Positions 1-6,694 of a DNA stretch of 12,013 nucleotides are shown one piece after another. The notes below the pieces were generated by a model that searched no databases, was not told the DNA's origin, and saw only the letters and a program-made list of their open reading frames with translations. Within the stretch, counting starts at the first letter, position 1; the number at the start of each line of letters is the position of its first letter. A program made the position numbers and the translations under genes. Source of the stretch: Bryobacterales bacterium (GTDB lineage: Bacteria; Acidobacteriota; Terriglobia; Bryobacterales; Bryobacteraceae); assembly GCA_003139735.1 (NCBI GenBank), contig PLGA01000244.1:210-12222 (forward strand), written 5' to 3'.

Positions 1-621
1 GCGCGCTACATCCGCAGCGGCGAATTCGGGCTGTGGCGCGAGACGGGCGAGCTCAACGATTGGATCCGCGAGGCAGCGGCGGAACAAATGGGCCTGGGTG
101 AAAACGTCGGCCGGCGCATCGCGCTCAGCGGCTTTCCGCATCGCGATCTGAGCCTGCTGGCGGCCGCATGGCGGCTCTCGGTGCCGGTTACCGTGCATCC
201 CGGCATCGGCTACGACATCATCCACGAGCATCCCAACTGCGACGGCGCATCGCTGGGCGAGACCGCCCTTCGCGATTTCCTGATCTTCGCCCGCACCGTG
301 GAGCGGCTGGAGGGCGGAGTCATGCTTTCGTTCGGCTCGGCGGTGATGGCTCCGGAAGTTTATCTGAAGGCGCTGGCGATGGCGCGCAATGTGGCCCATC
401 AGGAGGGCCGCGAGATCCGCCATTTCACCACCGCGGTGTTTGACCTGGTGCCAATTCAAGGGGACATCCACCACGAATTGCCCAAGACCGATCCCGGCTA
501 TTATTTCCGCCCGCACAAGACCATCCTGGTCCGCACGGTGGCGGATGGCGGCGAGAGCTTCTACTTTTGCGGAGAGCACCGCGCCACGCTGCCGGCCCTG
601 TGGAGATTGCTCGAGCCATGA
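1..621 (+). CDS. Conserved protein of unknown function, 5'-truncated
   Basis: The frame is open from base 1, so the gene begins outside the window; the visible part is 206 residues ending in TGA at 619-621. An internal ATG at 88 exists, but the upstream residues (GEFGLWRETGELNDW) look like conserved protein, so it is probably not the start. Visible conserved-looking blocks are VTVHPGIGYDIIHEHPN, LSFGSAVMAPEVYLKALAMA, HFTTAVFDLV and YYFRPHKTILVRTVADGG. I recall similar proteins from soil bacteria and Geobacter, annotated hypothetical and sitting next to RfaE-like kinases. Their N-terminal part, not visible here, has a layout somewhat like deoxyhypusine synthase, but I cannot support that function from this fragment. 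The stop codon overlaps the start of the kinase gene (ATGA), so the two are translationally coupled and probably act in one pathway. No signal peptide or membrane segment is visible in this part. Confidence 0.85.
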   Translation, partial: ARYIRSGEFGLWRETGELNDWIREAAAEQMGLGENVGRRIALSGFPHRDLSLLAAAWRLSVPVTVHPGIGYDIIHEHPNCDGASLGETALRDFLIFARTVERLEGGVMLSFGSAVMAPEVYLKALAMARNVAHQEGREIRHFTTAVFDLVPIQGDIHHELPKTDPGYYFRPHKTILVRTVADGGESFYFCGEHRATLPALWRLLEP

Positions 622-1598
622 CCGCCAAAGAGATTCTGGACGCGTTTGGGAAACTACGGGCGCTGGTGGTGGGCGACATCTGCCTGGACCGCTGGTGTAC
701 TTACGATCCGGCGCTGGCGGACATCTCGCGCGAAACCGGCATCCCGCGCGTGGCCGTAGTTTCCACCGAAGTCACGGCGGGCGGCGGCGGAACGGTGGCC
801 AACAACCTTGCCGCGCTCGGCGCCGGGCGCGTGGCTGTGTTGGGGGTGGTGGGCCGCGACGGCTTCGGCTACGAACTGGAAGGCGCGCTGGCGGCCCGCG
901 GCATTCGCTCGGAACTCCTGGTGCGCGCCGAGGTTCCCACCTTCACCTATACGAAACTGATCAACCGCCGGACGGGCGAAGAGGACCTTCCGCGAGTCGA
1001 TTTCGTGAACGCGGAAGCGACGCCGGAGGATGTCGAGCGCGAGCTGGTTGCCCGCCTGGAGCGCGCCGCGCCGGACTTCGACGCGGTTCTGATTTCCGAC
1101 CAGGCCGAGACCAGCCAGGGCGGCGTGGTCACGGCGGCGGTGCGGGACGCGCTCGCGGGCCTCGCGACCCGGCATCCGGCGACCGTCTTCTGGGCGGACT
1201 CGCGCCTGCGGGCCGACCTGTTTCGCCGCGTGATCGTGAAAGGGAATCGCGCCGAGATGGAAGCGGCCTCCACGCGCGCCATCGGCCGTGTGGACTACGC
1301 CGAATTTCGCAAGCACGCGCAGGCGCCTTTCCTGGTGATTACCGCCGGGGGCGCGGGCGCCATGATCGCCGGCGAGAGCGGCGCCGTGCGGGCGCGGTCG
1401 CGGAATGTCGAGAAGCCCGTGGATATCTGCGGCGCCGGCGACAGCTTCTCCGCGGCCGCGGCCCTGGCGCTGAAGGTGACGGGCGACCCGCTGGCCGCGG
1501 CGAGTTTCGGCAACCTGGCCGCATCCATTACTATTATGAAGAAAGGCACCGGAACGGCTTCCCCCGGTGAAATGCTGGAACGGTACGGGGAGCCATAA
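618..1598 (+). CDS. PfkB-family carbohydrate kinase (RfaE/HldE kinase-domain type)
   Basis: A ribokinase-fold sugar kinase of 326 residues that transfers phosphate from ATP to a sugar or sugar phosphate in the cytoplasm. The ATG at 618 overlaps the upstream stop codon; an earlier in-frame ATG at 567 would lie inside the previous gene and is unlikely. The N-terminus has the RfaE-like GDICLDRW block (residues 19-26). The sugar-binding stretch rich in glycine, GGGGTVANNLAALGA, is at 55-69. KGNRAEME at 208-215 corresponds to the KxNxxE motif. The PfkB signature DICGAGDSF is at 269-277, with Asp275 as the expected catalytic base. The length fits a stand-alone kinase domain; there is no nucleotidyltransferase half as in bifunctional HldE. 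The substrate may be a heptose 7-phosphate or a related sugar, but that is only inference from family resemblance. Confidence 0.9.
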   Translation: MTAKEILDAFGKLRALVVGDICLDRWCTYDPALADISRETGIPRVAVVSTEVTAGGGGTVANNLAALGAGRVAVLGVVGRDGFGYELEGALAARGIRSELLVRAEVPTFTYTKLINRRTGEEDLPRVDFVNAEATPEDVERELVARLERAAPDFDAVLISDQAETSQGGVVTAAVRDALAGLATRHPATVFWADSRLRADLFRRVIVKGNRAEMEAASTRAIGRVDYAEFRKHAQAPFLVITAGGAGAMIAGESGAVRARSRNVEKPVDICGAGDSFSAAAALALKVTGDPLAAASFGNLAASITIMKKGTGTASPGEMLERYGEP

Positions 1599-1601
1599 GG
1601 A
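1597..1601 (+). promoter_or_regulatory. Ribosome binding site of the dehydrogenase gene
   Basis: AAGGA overlaps the kinase stop codon (TAA at 1596-1598) and lies 6 bases before the ATG at 1608. It fixes the start of the dehydrogenase and indicates co-translation with the kinase. Confidence 0.7.
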
Positions 1602-1607
1602 CAATTC

Positions 1608-2573
1608 ATGAACAGCCTCATTGTCATATCCGATCCCGCAGATCCTTTGCTCGCGATGTTGGACGAGCTGCCGGCCGAAACCGACATTGCGGTGGGCAAC
1701 ACGCCCGAAGCTTTCGAAAATATCGCTCCGCGAGCCGAAGCGATCCTCAATTGGGACCTATCCGGCAGGTTGCTGCGCCAGGTTTTCGGCATGTGTCCGA
1801 GGGTGCGGTGGGTGCACACGCGCACGGCGGGCCTGGACAAGCTGCTCTTTCCGGCGTTGATCGGGAGCCCGGCGCAGCTCACCAACGCCAGCGGCGTCTT
1901 CAGCCATTCGCTGGGGGAGTTCGCGCTGGCGGCGATTCTGTACTTTGCCAAGGACTTCCGGCGCATGATCCGCAGCCAGCAAGCCGGAGCGTGGGCCCCG
2001 TTCGACGTCGAGATGATTGCCGGGCGGACGTTGGGCATTGTGGGTTACGGCGACATCGGCTGCGCCGTGGCGGCCGCCGCCCGAGCCATGGGAATGTGCG
2101 TGCTGGCCATCAAGCGCCATGCGCCAGCGTCGCTCGGCGGGGACGCTTTGGCTCACGAGGTCTACGGCCCGGAGAGGCTTTTGGAAACGATCGAACGCTC
2201 GGACTACGTGGTGGTAGCCGCGCCGTTGACGCCGGAAACGCGCGGCATGATTGGGCAGCGGGAATTCGCCGCCATGAAGCCGGGCGCCGTCATCGTCAAC
2301 GTGGGCCGCGGCCCGGTAATCGACGAAGCGGCCATGCTCCGCGCGCTGACGGAAAAGCGCATCAAAGGAGCCGCGCTGGACGTCTTCGAACGTGAGCCGC
2401 TGCCCACCGGCCATCCATTCTACAAGCTGGAGAACGTGCTGCTCTCGCCGCACTGCGCCGACAACACGACCGACTGGGAGGCCAGTGCCATGCGCTTCTT
2501 TCTGGCGCAGTTCGACCGTTTCCGCAAAGGCGAGCCGCTGCTTAATGTAGTGGATAAGAAGCTGGGGTACTGA
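1608..2573 (+). CDS. D-isomer-specific 2-hydroxyacid dehydrogenase
   Basis: A cytoplasmic NAD(P)-dependent oxidoreductase of 321 residues that would interconvert a D-2-hydroxyacid and its 2-oxoacid. The catalytic domain is interrupted by a Rossmann domain from about residue 100 to 285. The dinucleotide motif GYGDIG is at 146-151. The catalytic triad of the family is present: Arg234 in NVGRGPVIDE, Glu263 in DVFEREPLP and His282 in LSPHCADNT. After the second beta strand the protein has Lys169-Arg170 instead of an acidic residue, which in this family usually points to NADP(H). The substrate cannot be read from sequence; glyoxylate/hydroxypyruvate-like acids are possible. It starts 9 bases after the kinase stop and is the last gene of the operon. 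The gene after it is convergent. Confidence 0.92.
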   Translation: MNSLIVISDPADPLLAMLDELPAETDIAVGNTPEAFENIAPRAEAILNWDLSGRLLRQVFGMCPRVRWVHTRTAGLDKLLFPALIGSPAQLTNASGVFSHSLGEFALAAILYFAKDFRRMIRSQQAGAWAPFDVEMIAGRTLGIVGYGDIGCAVAAAARAMGMCVLAIKRHAPASLGGDALAHEVYGPERLLETIERSDYVVVAAPLTPETRGMIGQREFAAMKPGAVIVNVGRGPVIDEAAMLRALTEKRIKGAALDVFEREPLPTGHPFYKLENVLLSPHCADNTTDWEASAMRFFLAQFDRFRKGEPLLNVVDKKLGY

Positions 2574-2592
2574 GAGCCCGCGGCAGTGCCCA

Positions 2593-2673
2593 GCCCGGAG
2601 GGCGTTAGATCGTAGCCCACGGCGTGAGCCGTGTGGAATCGCGTGTTGAAGAAGCCTAGCCCCGGAACGGGGC
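2593..2673. repeat. Intergenic element with three short palindromes
   Basis: The 126-bp gap between convergent genes holds three compact hairpins: GCCC-gga-GGGC at 2593-2603, CACGGC-gtga-GCCGTG with a GNRA-type loop at 2618-2633, and GCCCC-ggaac-GGGGC at 2659-2673. No open frame here looks coding. From memory, similar strings (such as 'cccacggcgtgagccgtg') recur between genes in Solibacter-like and planctomycete genomes, so this is probably one copy of a dispersed palindromic repeat. It may also act as a bidirectional terminator for the dehydrogenase and accC, although no T-run is seen. Confidence 0.55.
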
Positions 2674-2699
2674 GAAAGACTGGCCTCAGCACCGGGCCG

Positions 2700-4052
2700 T
2701 TACTTCAAAAGCCTCTGAATGAAGCCGGTGTCGAAGCGGCCGGCCTGAAAATCGGGGTCGGCCAGAATGCGCTGGTGGAGGGGGATCGACGTGTAAATGC
2801 CTTCCACAATGAACATGCTCAACGCCCGCTGCATGCGGCGGATGGCCTCTTGGCGGTCGCTGCCGTAGGTAATCAGCTTGGCCACCAGCGAATCGTAGTA
2901 GGGCGGAATGACGCAATCCGTGTACGCCCAGGTGTCCACCCGCACGCCGATTCCGCCTGGAAGGTGGAAGCCGGTGATGCGCCCCGGCGAGGGCTGGAAC
3001 GTGTCCGGGTTCTCGGCGTTGATCCGGCACTCGATGGCATGGCCGCGCAATTCGAGAGGCCCCGGCAGAATGTCCCGCAGCCTTTCGCCCTGCGCAATGC
3101 GAATCTGGCTCTTGACGATGTCGATGCCCGTGACGAACTCCGTCACGGGGTGCTCCACCTGCACGCGCGCGTTCACCTCCATGAAGGTGAGCTTGCCGGT
3201 TTCGTCCATGAGGAACTCGACGGTGCCGGCGCTGGTGTAGCCTGAAGCCGCGATGGCCTTGCGCAGCACCGCCGAGATTTCCCGGCGTTGCTCGTCCGTC
3301 ACGGCGAGCGAGGGCGATTCTTCGAGCAGCTTCTGGTGGCGGCGCTGGATGCTGCACTCACGCTCCCCCAGAATCTCCACATCGCCGTACTCGTCCGCCA
3401 GCAACTGGAACTCGATGTGCCGCGGGGCAGCGAGGTACTTCTCCAGATAGAGGTCCGGTGAGCTGAAGGCCGCGCCGGCTTCCTGCTGCGCCTGCGCGAA
3501 CAGCCCGGCCAGCTCCCCGGGGCCGTTCACGATGCGCATGCCGCGCCCGCCCCCGCCGGCCGAGGCTTTCAAAATCACCGGGTAGCCGATGGACTCGGCG
3601 GTTTCGAGCGCCTCTTCGGGGCTGTTCAAGACGCCCTCCGAACCCGGCAGCACCGGCACGCCCATCTCGCGCATGAAGGCGCGGGCGCGTTCCTTAACGC
3701 CCATCAGCCGGATGACGCGCGGGGAGGGTCCGATGAATTTGATGCCCGAGGATTCGCACACCTCGGCGAATCCCGCGTTTTCGCTGAGAAACCCGTACCC
3801 CGGGTGAATCGCGTCCACGTTGGTGATTTCGGCGGCGCTGACAATGGAGGCCTGGTCCAGGTAGCTGCGCGCGCTCTTGGCCGGCCCGATGCAGATGGCC
3901 TGGTCGGCGAAGCGGACGTGCGAGCTGTAGCGGTCGGCTTCGGAGTACACCGCCACGGTCTGGATGCCGAGTTCCTTGCAAGCGGCGATTACGCGAACAG
4001 CAATTTCGCCCCGGTTGGCGATGAGGACTTTGTTAAACCTTACGGACGGCAA
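2700..4052 (-). CDS. accC: Biotin carboxylase subunit of acetyl-CoA carboxylase
   Basis: A 450-residue ATP-grasp enzyme, the usual length for AccC. It carboxylates the biotin on AccB with ATP and bicarbonate, the first half-reaction of malonyl-CoA formation for fatty acid synthesis in the cytoplasm. The N-terminal domain opens with [12 protein letters not shown] (residues 9-20). The glycine-rich ATP lid GGGGRGM is at about 166-172, [14 protein letters not shown] at 232-245, and the catalytic [16 protein letters not shown] at 290-305. The start is TTG at 4052-4050; no ATG or GTG lies in a suitable place, and GGGGAGG sits 6 bases upstream. The start lies inside the accB 3' end, giving a 20-base overlap, so the two subunits are coupled. 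The carboxyltransferase genes are not in the window. Confidence 0.96.
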   Translation of the reverse strand: MPSVRFNKVLIANRGEIAVRVIAACKELGIQTVAVYSEADRYSSHVRFADQAICIGPAKSARSYLDQASIVSAAEITNVDAIHPGYGFLSENAGFAEVCESSGIKFIGPSPRVIRLMGVKERARAFMREMGVPVLPGSEGVLNSPEEALETAESIGYPVILKASAGGGGRGMRIVNGPGELAGLFAQAQQEAGAAFSSPDLYLEKYLAAPRHIEFQLLADEYGDVEILGERECSIQRRHQKLLEESPSLAVTDEQRREISAVLRKAIAASGYTSAGTVEFLMDETGKLTFMEVNARVQVEHPVTEFVTGIDIVKSQIRIAQGERLRDILPGPLELRGHAIECRINAENPDTFQPSPGRITGFHLPGGIGVRVDTWAYTDCVIPPYYDSLVAKLITYGSDRQEAIRRMQRALSMFIVEGIYTSIPLHQRILADPDFQAGRFDTGFIQRLLK

Positions 4053-4491
4053 ACAGAGCCTCCCCGTACTCCACCGGCTGTCCGTTGATGACGAGCTTGC
4101 TTTCGATCACGCCCGACGTCTCCGCCTCAATCTCGTTCATGAGCTTCATGGACTCGATGATGCAGAGGACCTTGCCGGGCTGCACGCGCTCGCCGATGCG
4201 CACGAACGGCGGCGCGTCCGGCGACGGGCCTTCATAAAACGTGCCGACGATGGGGGACTTCACTAGAGTCAGATTGGGATCCGCCGGCTGGGTCTCCTGG
4301 GACGGCTCGGACACGGAGGGTGTTGCCGCGGCGGCCGCAGGGAACGGCGGCGGGGAGGCCGCGATTTCCTGGTGCGTCGTAAAGCCGGCGAGCCGGATGC
4401 GCGCACGATTATCGCCCCGCTGGACCTCCAACTCCGCAACCCCGGTTTCGCGGGCGAGTTGGATCAACTCGCGGATCTCATCGACTGTCAT
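4033..4491 (-). CDS. accB: Biotin carboxyl carrier protein of acetyl-CoA carboxylase
   Basis: A 152-residue carrier that bears the biotin shuttling carboxyl groups from AccC to the carboxyltransferase. It has three parts. A short N-terminal helix region [13 protein letters not shown] is at 1-13. A Pro/Ala-rich flexible linker spans about 42-71. The C-terminal biotinyl domain follows from about 78. The biotinylation motif is [12 protein letters not shown], with Lys116 the modified residue, and [18 protein letters not shown] carries the 'thumb' insertion typical of bacterial AccB. The ATG at 4491 is chosen over a TTG one codon upstream (4494), because MTVDEI fits the family N-terminus. The Shine-Dalgarno sequence is poor; a GAGGG lies about 24 bases upstream. 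It is first in an accB-accC operon; the efp-like gene often found before accB in other bacteria is absent, and the upstream neighbour is divergent. Confidence 0.96.
   Translation of the reverse strand: MTVDEIRELIQLARETGVAELEVQRGDNRARIRLAGFTTHQEIAASPPPFPAAAAATPSVSEPSQETQPADPNLTLVKSPIVGTFYEGPSPDAPPFVRIGERVQPGKVLCIIESMKLMNEIEAETSGVIESKLVINGQPVEYGEALFAVRKV
4059..4065 (-). promoter_or_regulatory. Ribosome binding site deciding the TTG start of accC
   Basis: On the minus strand GGGGAGG lies 6 bases before TTG, within the last codons of accB. It is the main evidence that accC uses a TTG start that overlaps accB. Confidence 0.75.
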
Positions 4492-4503
4492 CAATGGATT
4501 AGC

Positions 4504-4533
4504 TTAGCAGAGTCCCTCATCTTCGGCGATAAT
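4504..4533 (+). promoter_or_regulatory. Candidate promoter of secreted paralogue 1
   Basis: TTAGCA (4504-4509) and GATAAT (4528-4533), spaced by 18 bases, resemble a sigma-70 promoter 18 bases before the ATG at 4552. It lies in the 60-base gap shared with the divergent accB gene. The call is by eye only. Confidence 0.35.
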
Positions 4534-4551
4534 GGCTTCTGAGGTACCGTT

Positions 4552-4971
4552 ATGCATAGGAAACTGCTTTTTGCGGGCGCCATTCTCCTGGTTGCCGCCC
4601 TTGCCGCGATGGCCGCCGATGCCGTCACCGGCAAATGGCGCATGGAACAGGAAGGGTTTGGCGGCGGGCCGACCCGCGTATCGACGCTCGATTTGAAGGC
4701 CGACGGGGCAACGTTGACCGGCACGCTGACGCAGCCCGGATTCGGGCAACCGGGCGACGCGCCGCCGCCTCCCACCACCACGCCGATCTCCAACGGCAAG
4801 GTGGATGGCAACAACATTTCCTTCGATGTGGCCATGACCTTCGGGGATAATTCGTTCACCATGAAGTACGCGGGCGCCATCACGGGATCGGACATGAAGG
4901 TGACGATCACGGTTCCGGGTTTCCAGGGCGGGGATCCCAGGACGTTCGAAGCGACCGCCAAGAAACAGTAG
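4552..4971 (+). CDS. Small exported protein, paralogue 1 of a tandem triplet
   Basis: A 139-residue protein of unknown function, probably secreted to the periplasm or beyond. Residues 1-22 form a clear Sec signal peptide: Lys/Arg at 3-4, a leucine/alanine core, and an AMA-AD cleavage site. The mature part starts with ADAVTGKW and then has RVSTLDLKADGATLTGTL, a variable Pro/Thr-rich linker (about residues 68-81), ISNGKVDGNNISFDV, and a closing strand block ending in TFEATAKKQ. The alternation of short polar/hydrophobic strands suggests a small beta-sandwich or barrel. I recall this domain as common in acidobacterial exported proteins, usually unnamed. GAGG at 4541-4544 sits 7 bases before the ATG. 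It is the most divergent of the three copies, with MHRK instead of MTKK and TFEATAKKQ instead of an AKRATT end. Confidence 0.88.
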   Translation: MHRKLLFAGAILLVAALAAMAADAVTGKWRMEQEGFGGGPTRVSTLDLKADGATLTGTLTQPGFGQPGDAPPPPTTTPISNGKVDGNNISFDVAMTFGDNSFTMKYAGAITGSDMKVTITVPGFQGGDPRTFEATAKKQ

Positions 4972-5047
4972 CGGCCGGCTCCATCACCTGCAAGTGGGTG
5001 TATGGCGCCCGATGGTCTTTTCTTGTCCGAGGACCGAAAAATATCGC

Positions 5048-5075
5048 TTGCCCGGCGGGTGGGATGAGTTATTAT
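5048..5075 (+). promoter_or_regulatory. Candidate promoter of secreted paralogue 2
   Basis: TTGCCC (5048-5053) and TATTAT (5070-5075), with a 16-base spacer, lie just upstream of the Shine-Dalgarno GAGG at 5083-5086. The gap from paralogue 1 is 116 bases without a clear terminator, so the gene may be both read through and separately expressed. Confidence 0.4.
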
Positions 5076-5093
5076 GTTCGCTGAGGTGTGGCT

Positions 5094-5510
5094 ATGACAA
5101 AGAAACTGGTTACTTTAGGTACGATTTTGCTTTTGGTTGCGCTGGTTGCAATGGCTGCCGATGCCATCACCGGCAAGTGGACGATGGAGACGCCGGGCCG
5201 CGGTGGCGGGGCGCCGCGCGTGTCCACGTTGGATCTGAAGGTCGATGGGGCCGCTTTGACGGGTACCCTGACATCGACGATGGGTGGCGGCGGTGGCGGC
5301 GGCGCTCCGGCTCCCGCGCCGATCAGCAATGGCAAGGTGAGCGGAAACACCATCACCTTCGATGTGGTGCGCGATTTCAACGGCACGTCAATGACCCAGA
5401 AGTACGAGGGCACGGTGTCCGGCAGCGATATGAAGCTGAAAATCACCCGTACCGGGCAAGACGGCACGCCGACGACCACCGACGCAACCGCCAAGAGGGC
5501 AACGACTTAG
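5094..5510 (+). CDS. Small exported protein, paralogue 2 of a tandem triplet
   Basis: A 138-residue exported protein of unknown function. I chose the ATG at 5094 over the GTG at 5088, because it gives MTKKL as in paralogue 3 and places GAGG 7 bases upstream. A signal peptide runs to about residue 21 (VALVAMAADA). The mature domain repeats the family blocks: ITGKWTM, RVSTLDLKVDGAALTGTL, ISNGKVSGNTITFDVV, QKYEGTVSGSDMKLKIT, and a Thr-rich tail ending DATAKRATT. The variable linker in the middle is a run of glycines followed by APAPAP. No catalytic motif is evident, and a binding or structural role is as likely as an enzymatic one. An intrinsic terminator follows at 5545-5586. Confidence 0.88.
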   Translation: MTKKLVTLGTILLLVALVAMAADAITGKWTMETPGRGGGAPRVSTLDLKVDGAALTGTLTSTMGGGGGGGAPAPAPISNGKVSGNTITFDVVRDFNGTSMTQKYEGTVSGSDMKLKITRTGQDGTPTTTDATAKRATT

Positions 5511-5544
5511 GGTTGTAACGCAGGCTATCCCAACGGTCCTTATC

Positions 5545-5586
5545 ACGGGCTTGCCGCACCTCAGGCGCGGACGGCCCGTTTTTTTT
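5545..5586 (+). terminator. Rho-independent terminator after secreted paralogue 2
   Basis: ACGGGC (5545-5550) pairs with GCCCGT (5574-5579) around a GC-rich loop that can fold further, followed by a run of eight T (5579-5586). It lies 35 bases after the stop of paralogue 2. Confidence 0.75.
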
Positions 5587-5665
5587 GCGCCGCTTCGGAC
5601 TTTCCGCTCGAAATGTCCCCCCCGCGGGTAACGTTGGCCGTCATTTTCACGCCTGAGTTAGTACT

Positions 5666-6115
5666 ATGACCAAAAAGCTGCTTTTTGTAGGTACGATTCT
5701 GCTTGTAGTGGTATGCGTCGCGATGGCGGCGGATACCATTACCGGCAAGTGGACAATGTCGCAGGCAGGCCGCAATGGCGGTCCGGACCGCGTGACAACC
5801 TTTGTGCTCAAAGTCGATGGCGCAACCCTAACCGGCACCGTCATGGCGCCGGCGATGGGCGGCCGCGGCGGTGGCGCTGCTCCCGGCGCTGCTCCCGGCG
5901 GCGCTCCTCCGGCTCCCCAGGAATTGGCGCTCAAGAATGGCAAAGTCAGCGGCAACACCATCAGCTTTGACGTTACCCGCACCACTCCGAACGGAGACAT
6001 GGTCACGAAGTACGAAGGTACGGTGTCCGGCGACGACCTGAACTTGAAGGTCACCACCGATAGGGGCAACGGTCCTCAGACGGTGGATGCGGTCGCGAAG
6101 CGCGCTACCACGTAA
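5666..6115 (+). CDS. Small exported protein, paralogue 3 of a tandem triplet
   Basis: A 149-residue exported protein of unknown function, the longest of the three. The start is MTKKLLFVGTILLVVV, a signal peptide ending at CVAMA-AD. The mature domain has TITGKWTM, LKVDGATLTGTV, LKNGKVSGNTISFDVTR, TKYEGTVSGDDLNLKVT and an end in VAKRATT that matches paralogue 2. The extra length comes from an expanded linker of Gly, Ala and Pro (about residues 64-85), built from imperfect GGAAPGAAP-like units. The Shine-Dalgarno sequence is only TGAG-TT, weaker than in the other two. Because a strong terminator precedes it, it must have its own promoter; only weak candidates are visible, such as TTGGCC at 5634. 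The downstream hairpin at 6154-6198 closes the cluster. Confidence 0.88.
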   Translation: MTKKLLFVGTILLVVVCVAMAADTITGKWTMSQAGRNGGPDRVTTFVLKVDGATLTGTVMAPAMGGRGGGAAPGAAPGGAPPAPQELALKNGKVSGNTISFDVTRTTPNGDMVTKYEGTVSGDDLNLKVTTDRGNGPQTVDAVAKRATT

Positions 6116-6153
6116 ACAATCCGGCGCCGGCCGTCGAGCCGGGACGGTAATTC

Positions 6154-6198
6154 AAGCGGCCTCCCTACGCGCAAGCGTGGGGAGGCCGCTTTTGTTTT
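6154..6198 (+). terminator. Strong intrinsic terminator closing the secreted-protein cluster
   Basis: AAGCGGCCTCCC (6154-6165) pairs perfectly with GGGAGGCCGCTT (6180-6191). The stem extends inward through five more pairs (one T-G) to a GCAA tetraloop, giving about 17 bp, and T-rich sequence follows (TTTTGTTTT, 6190-6198). The hairpin touches the stop codon of the convergent 77-residue gene at 6197-6199, so it may also protect the end of that minus-strand message. Confidence 0.85.
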
Positions 6199-6430
6199 AG
6201 GCCACTTCGGCGAGTTCCGCGTCTAGCTCCGGCGCGTAACCGTGTTGCGGGAACCCCGCGTCCTGCGCGCACCGGACAGGCATCTGGCGCAGGTGCAGGG
6301 GGTCGAGACCCCGAGCCGGCTGGCGCTGCTCCCAACCGTTTTCGCGGGCGGGAAACATCAACCAGCCCAAGCCTTGAACATACGCGATCCAATGATTGCG
6401 ATGGGCCGCGCTCTGGTACAGTTTACACAT
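6197..6430 (-). CDS. Small protein of 77 residues, unknown function
   Basis: A cytoplasmic-looking small protein with an unusual composition: aromatic and polar clusters such as RNHWIAYV (11-18), GWLMFPARENGWEQRQPARG (22-41) and LDPLHLRQMPVR (42-53). It has no signal peptide or membrane helix. Its start is well supported: on the minus strand AAGGAAGGG lies 4 bases before the ATG at 6430. That site is the end of the upstream four-cysteine microprotein, whose stop codon is one base before this ATG, so the two are translationally coupled. The motif density (NHW, GW, FPA, GWE, QPARGLDP) looks like a conserved family, not a chance frame; I recall similar proteins in Bryobacteraceae but cannot name a domain. 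It has Cys2 and Cys54 only. The longer overlapping frame ending at 6392 is a shadow. Confidence 0.75.
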   Translation of the reverse strand: MCKLYQSAAHRNHWIAYVQGLGWLMFPARENGWEQRQPARGLDPLHLRQMPVRCAQDAGFPQHGYAPELDAELAEVA

Positions 6431-6431
6431 A

Positions 6432-6542
6432 TTACCCTTCCTTCTTGACCGTCGCGGGACGGACTGGTTCCACCGCTCGGTAGCGGCATTTCAACACGCA
6501 TCCGGTGTTCTTGCAGGTTAGACAGACACGTTTCTGAGGCAT
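6432..6542 (-). CDS. Four-cysteine microprotein of 36 residues
   Basis: A very short gene, ATG at 6542-6540 and TAA at 6434-6432. The product begins MPQKRVCLTCKNTGCVLKCR: cysteines at 7, 10, 15 and 19 in a C-x2-C-x4-C-x3-C arrangement, which could hold a zinc ion or an iron-sulphur cluster. It then has a basic, Pro/Val-rich tail ending VKKEG. Its last codons supply the Shine-Dalgarno sequence of the 77-residue gene one base downstream, which suggests a deliberate two-gene operon. The start has no clear ribosome binding site of its own, and an AT-rich stretch (6548-6585) upstream could hold the promoter. Zinc-ribbon-like function is inference only; a chance frame cannot be excluded, but cysteine spacing and coupling argue against it. 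Confidence 0.6.
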   Translation of the reverse strand: MPQKRVCLTCKNTGCVLKCRYRAVEPVRPATVKKEG

Positions 6543-6641
6543 CGTGATTCTAAATCTGACCGGAATTGTGGATTAATTCAACGAATACTATGCGGGCATA
6601 CTGGGAATACCCCCGATGGGGGGGGATGGCGGGCGGGAAGA

Positions 6642-6663
6642 ATGCCGGCGCAGACGCCGGCAT
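6642..6663. repeat. Perfect 9-bp palindrome downstream of the GGT-like gene
   Basis: ATGCCGGCG (6642-6650) and CGCCGGCAT (6655-6663) flank a CAGA loop. It lies 31 bases beyond the stop of the minus-strand GGT-like gene and is followed on that strand by TTCTTCCC, so it could be a weak terminator. The surrounding G-runs (GGGGGGGG at 6618-6625 and 6687-6694) and the hairpin look like a dispersed intergenic repeat, of a type different from the 2593-2673 element. The rest of the 6543-6694 gap holds no gene that I can see. Confidence 0.55.
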
Positions 6664-6694
6664 GGCAAGCCAGAGGCTCGCTCCACGGGGGGGG

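Noticed and set aside
389..1570. A 393-residue plus-strand frame and the antisense frame 654-1604
   Set aside because: Both are Arg/Gly-rich shadows of the PfkB kinase gene, which has the complete GAGD signature and operon spacing.
5281..5310. A short tandem GGC/GGT repeat in secreted paralogue 2
   Set aside because: It is the coding sequence of the glycine-rich linker and not an independent repeat element.
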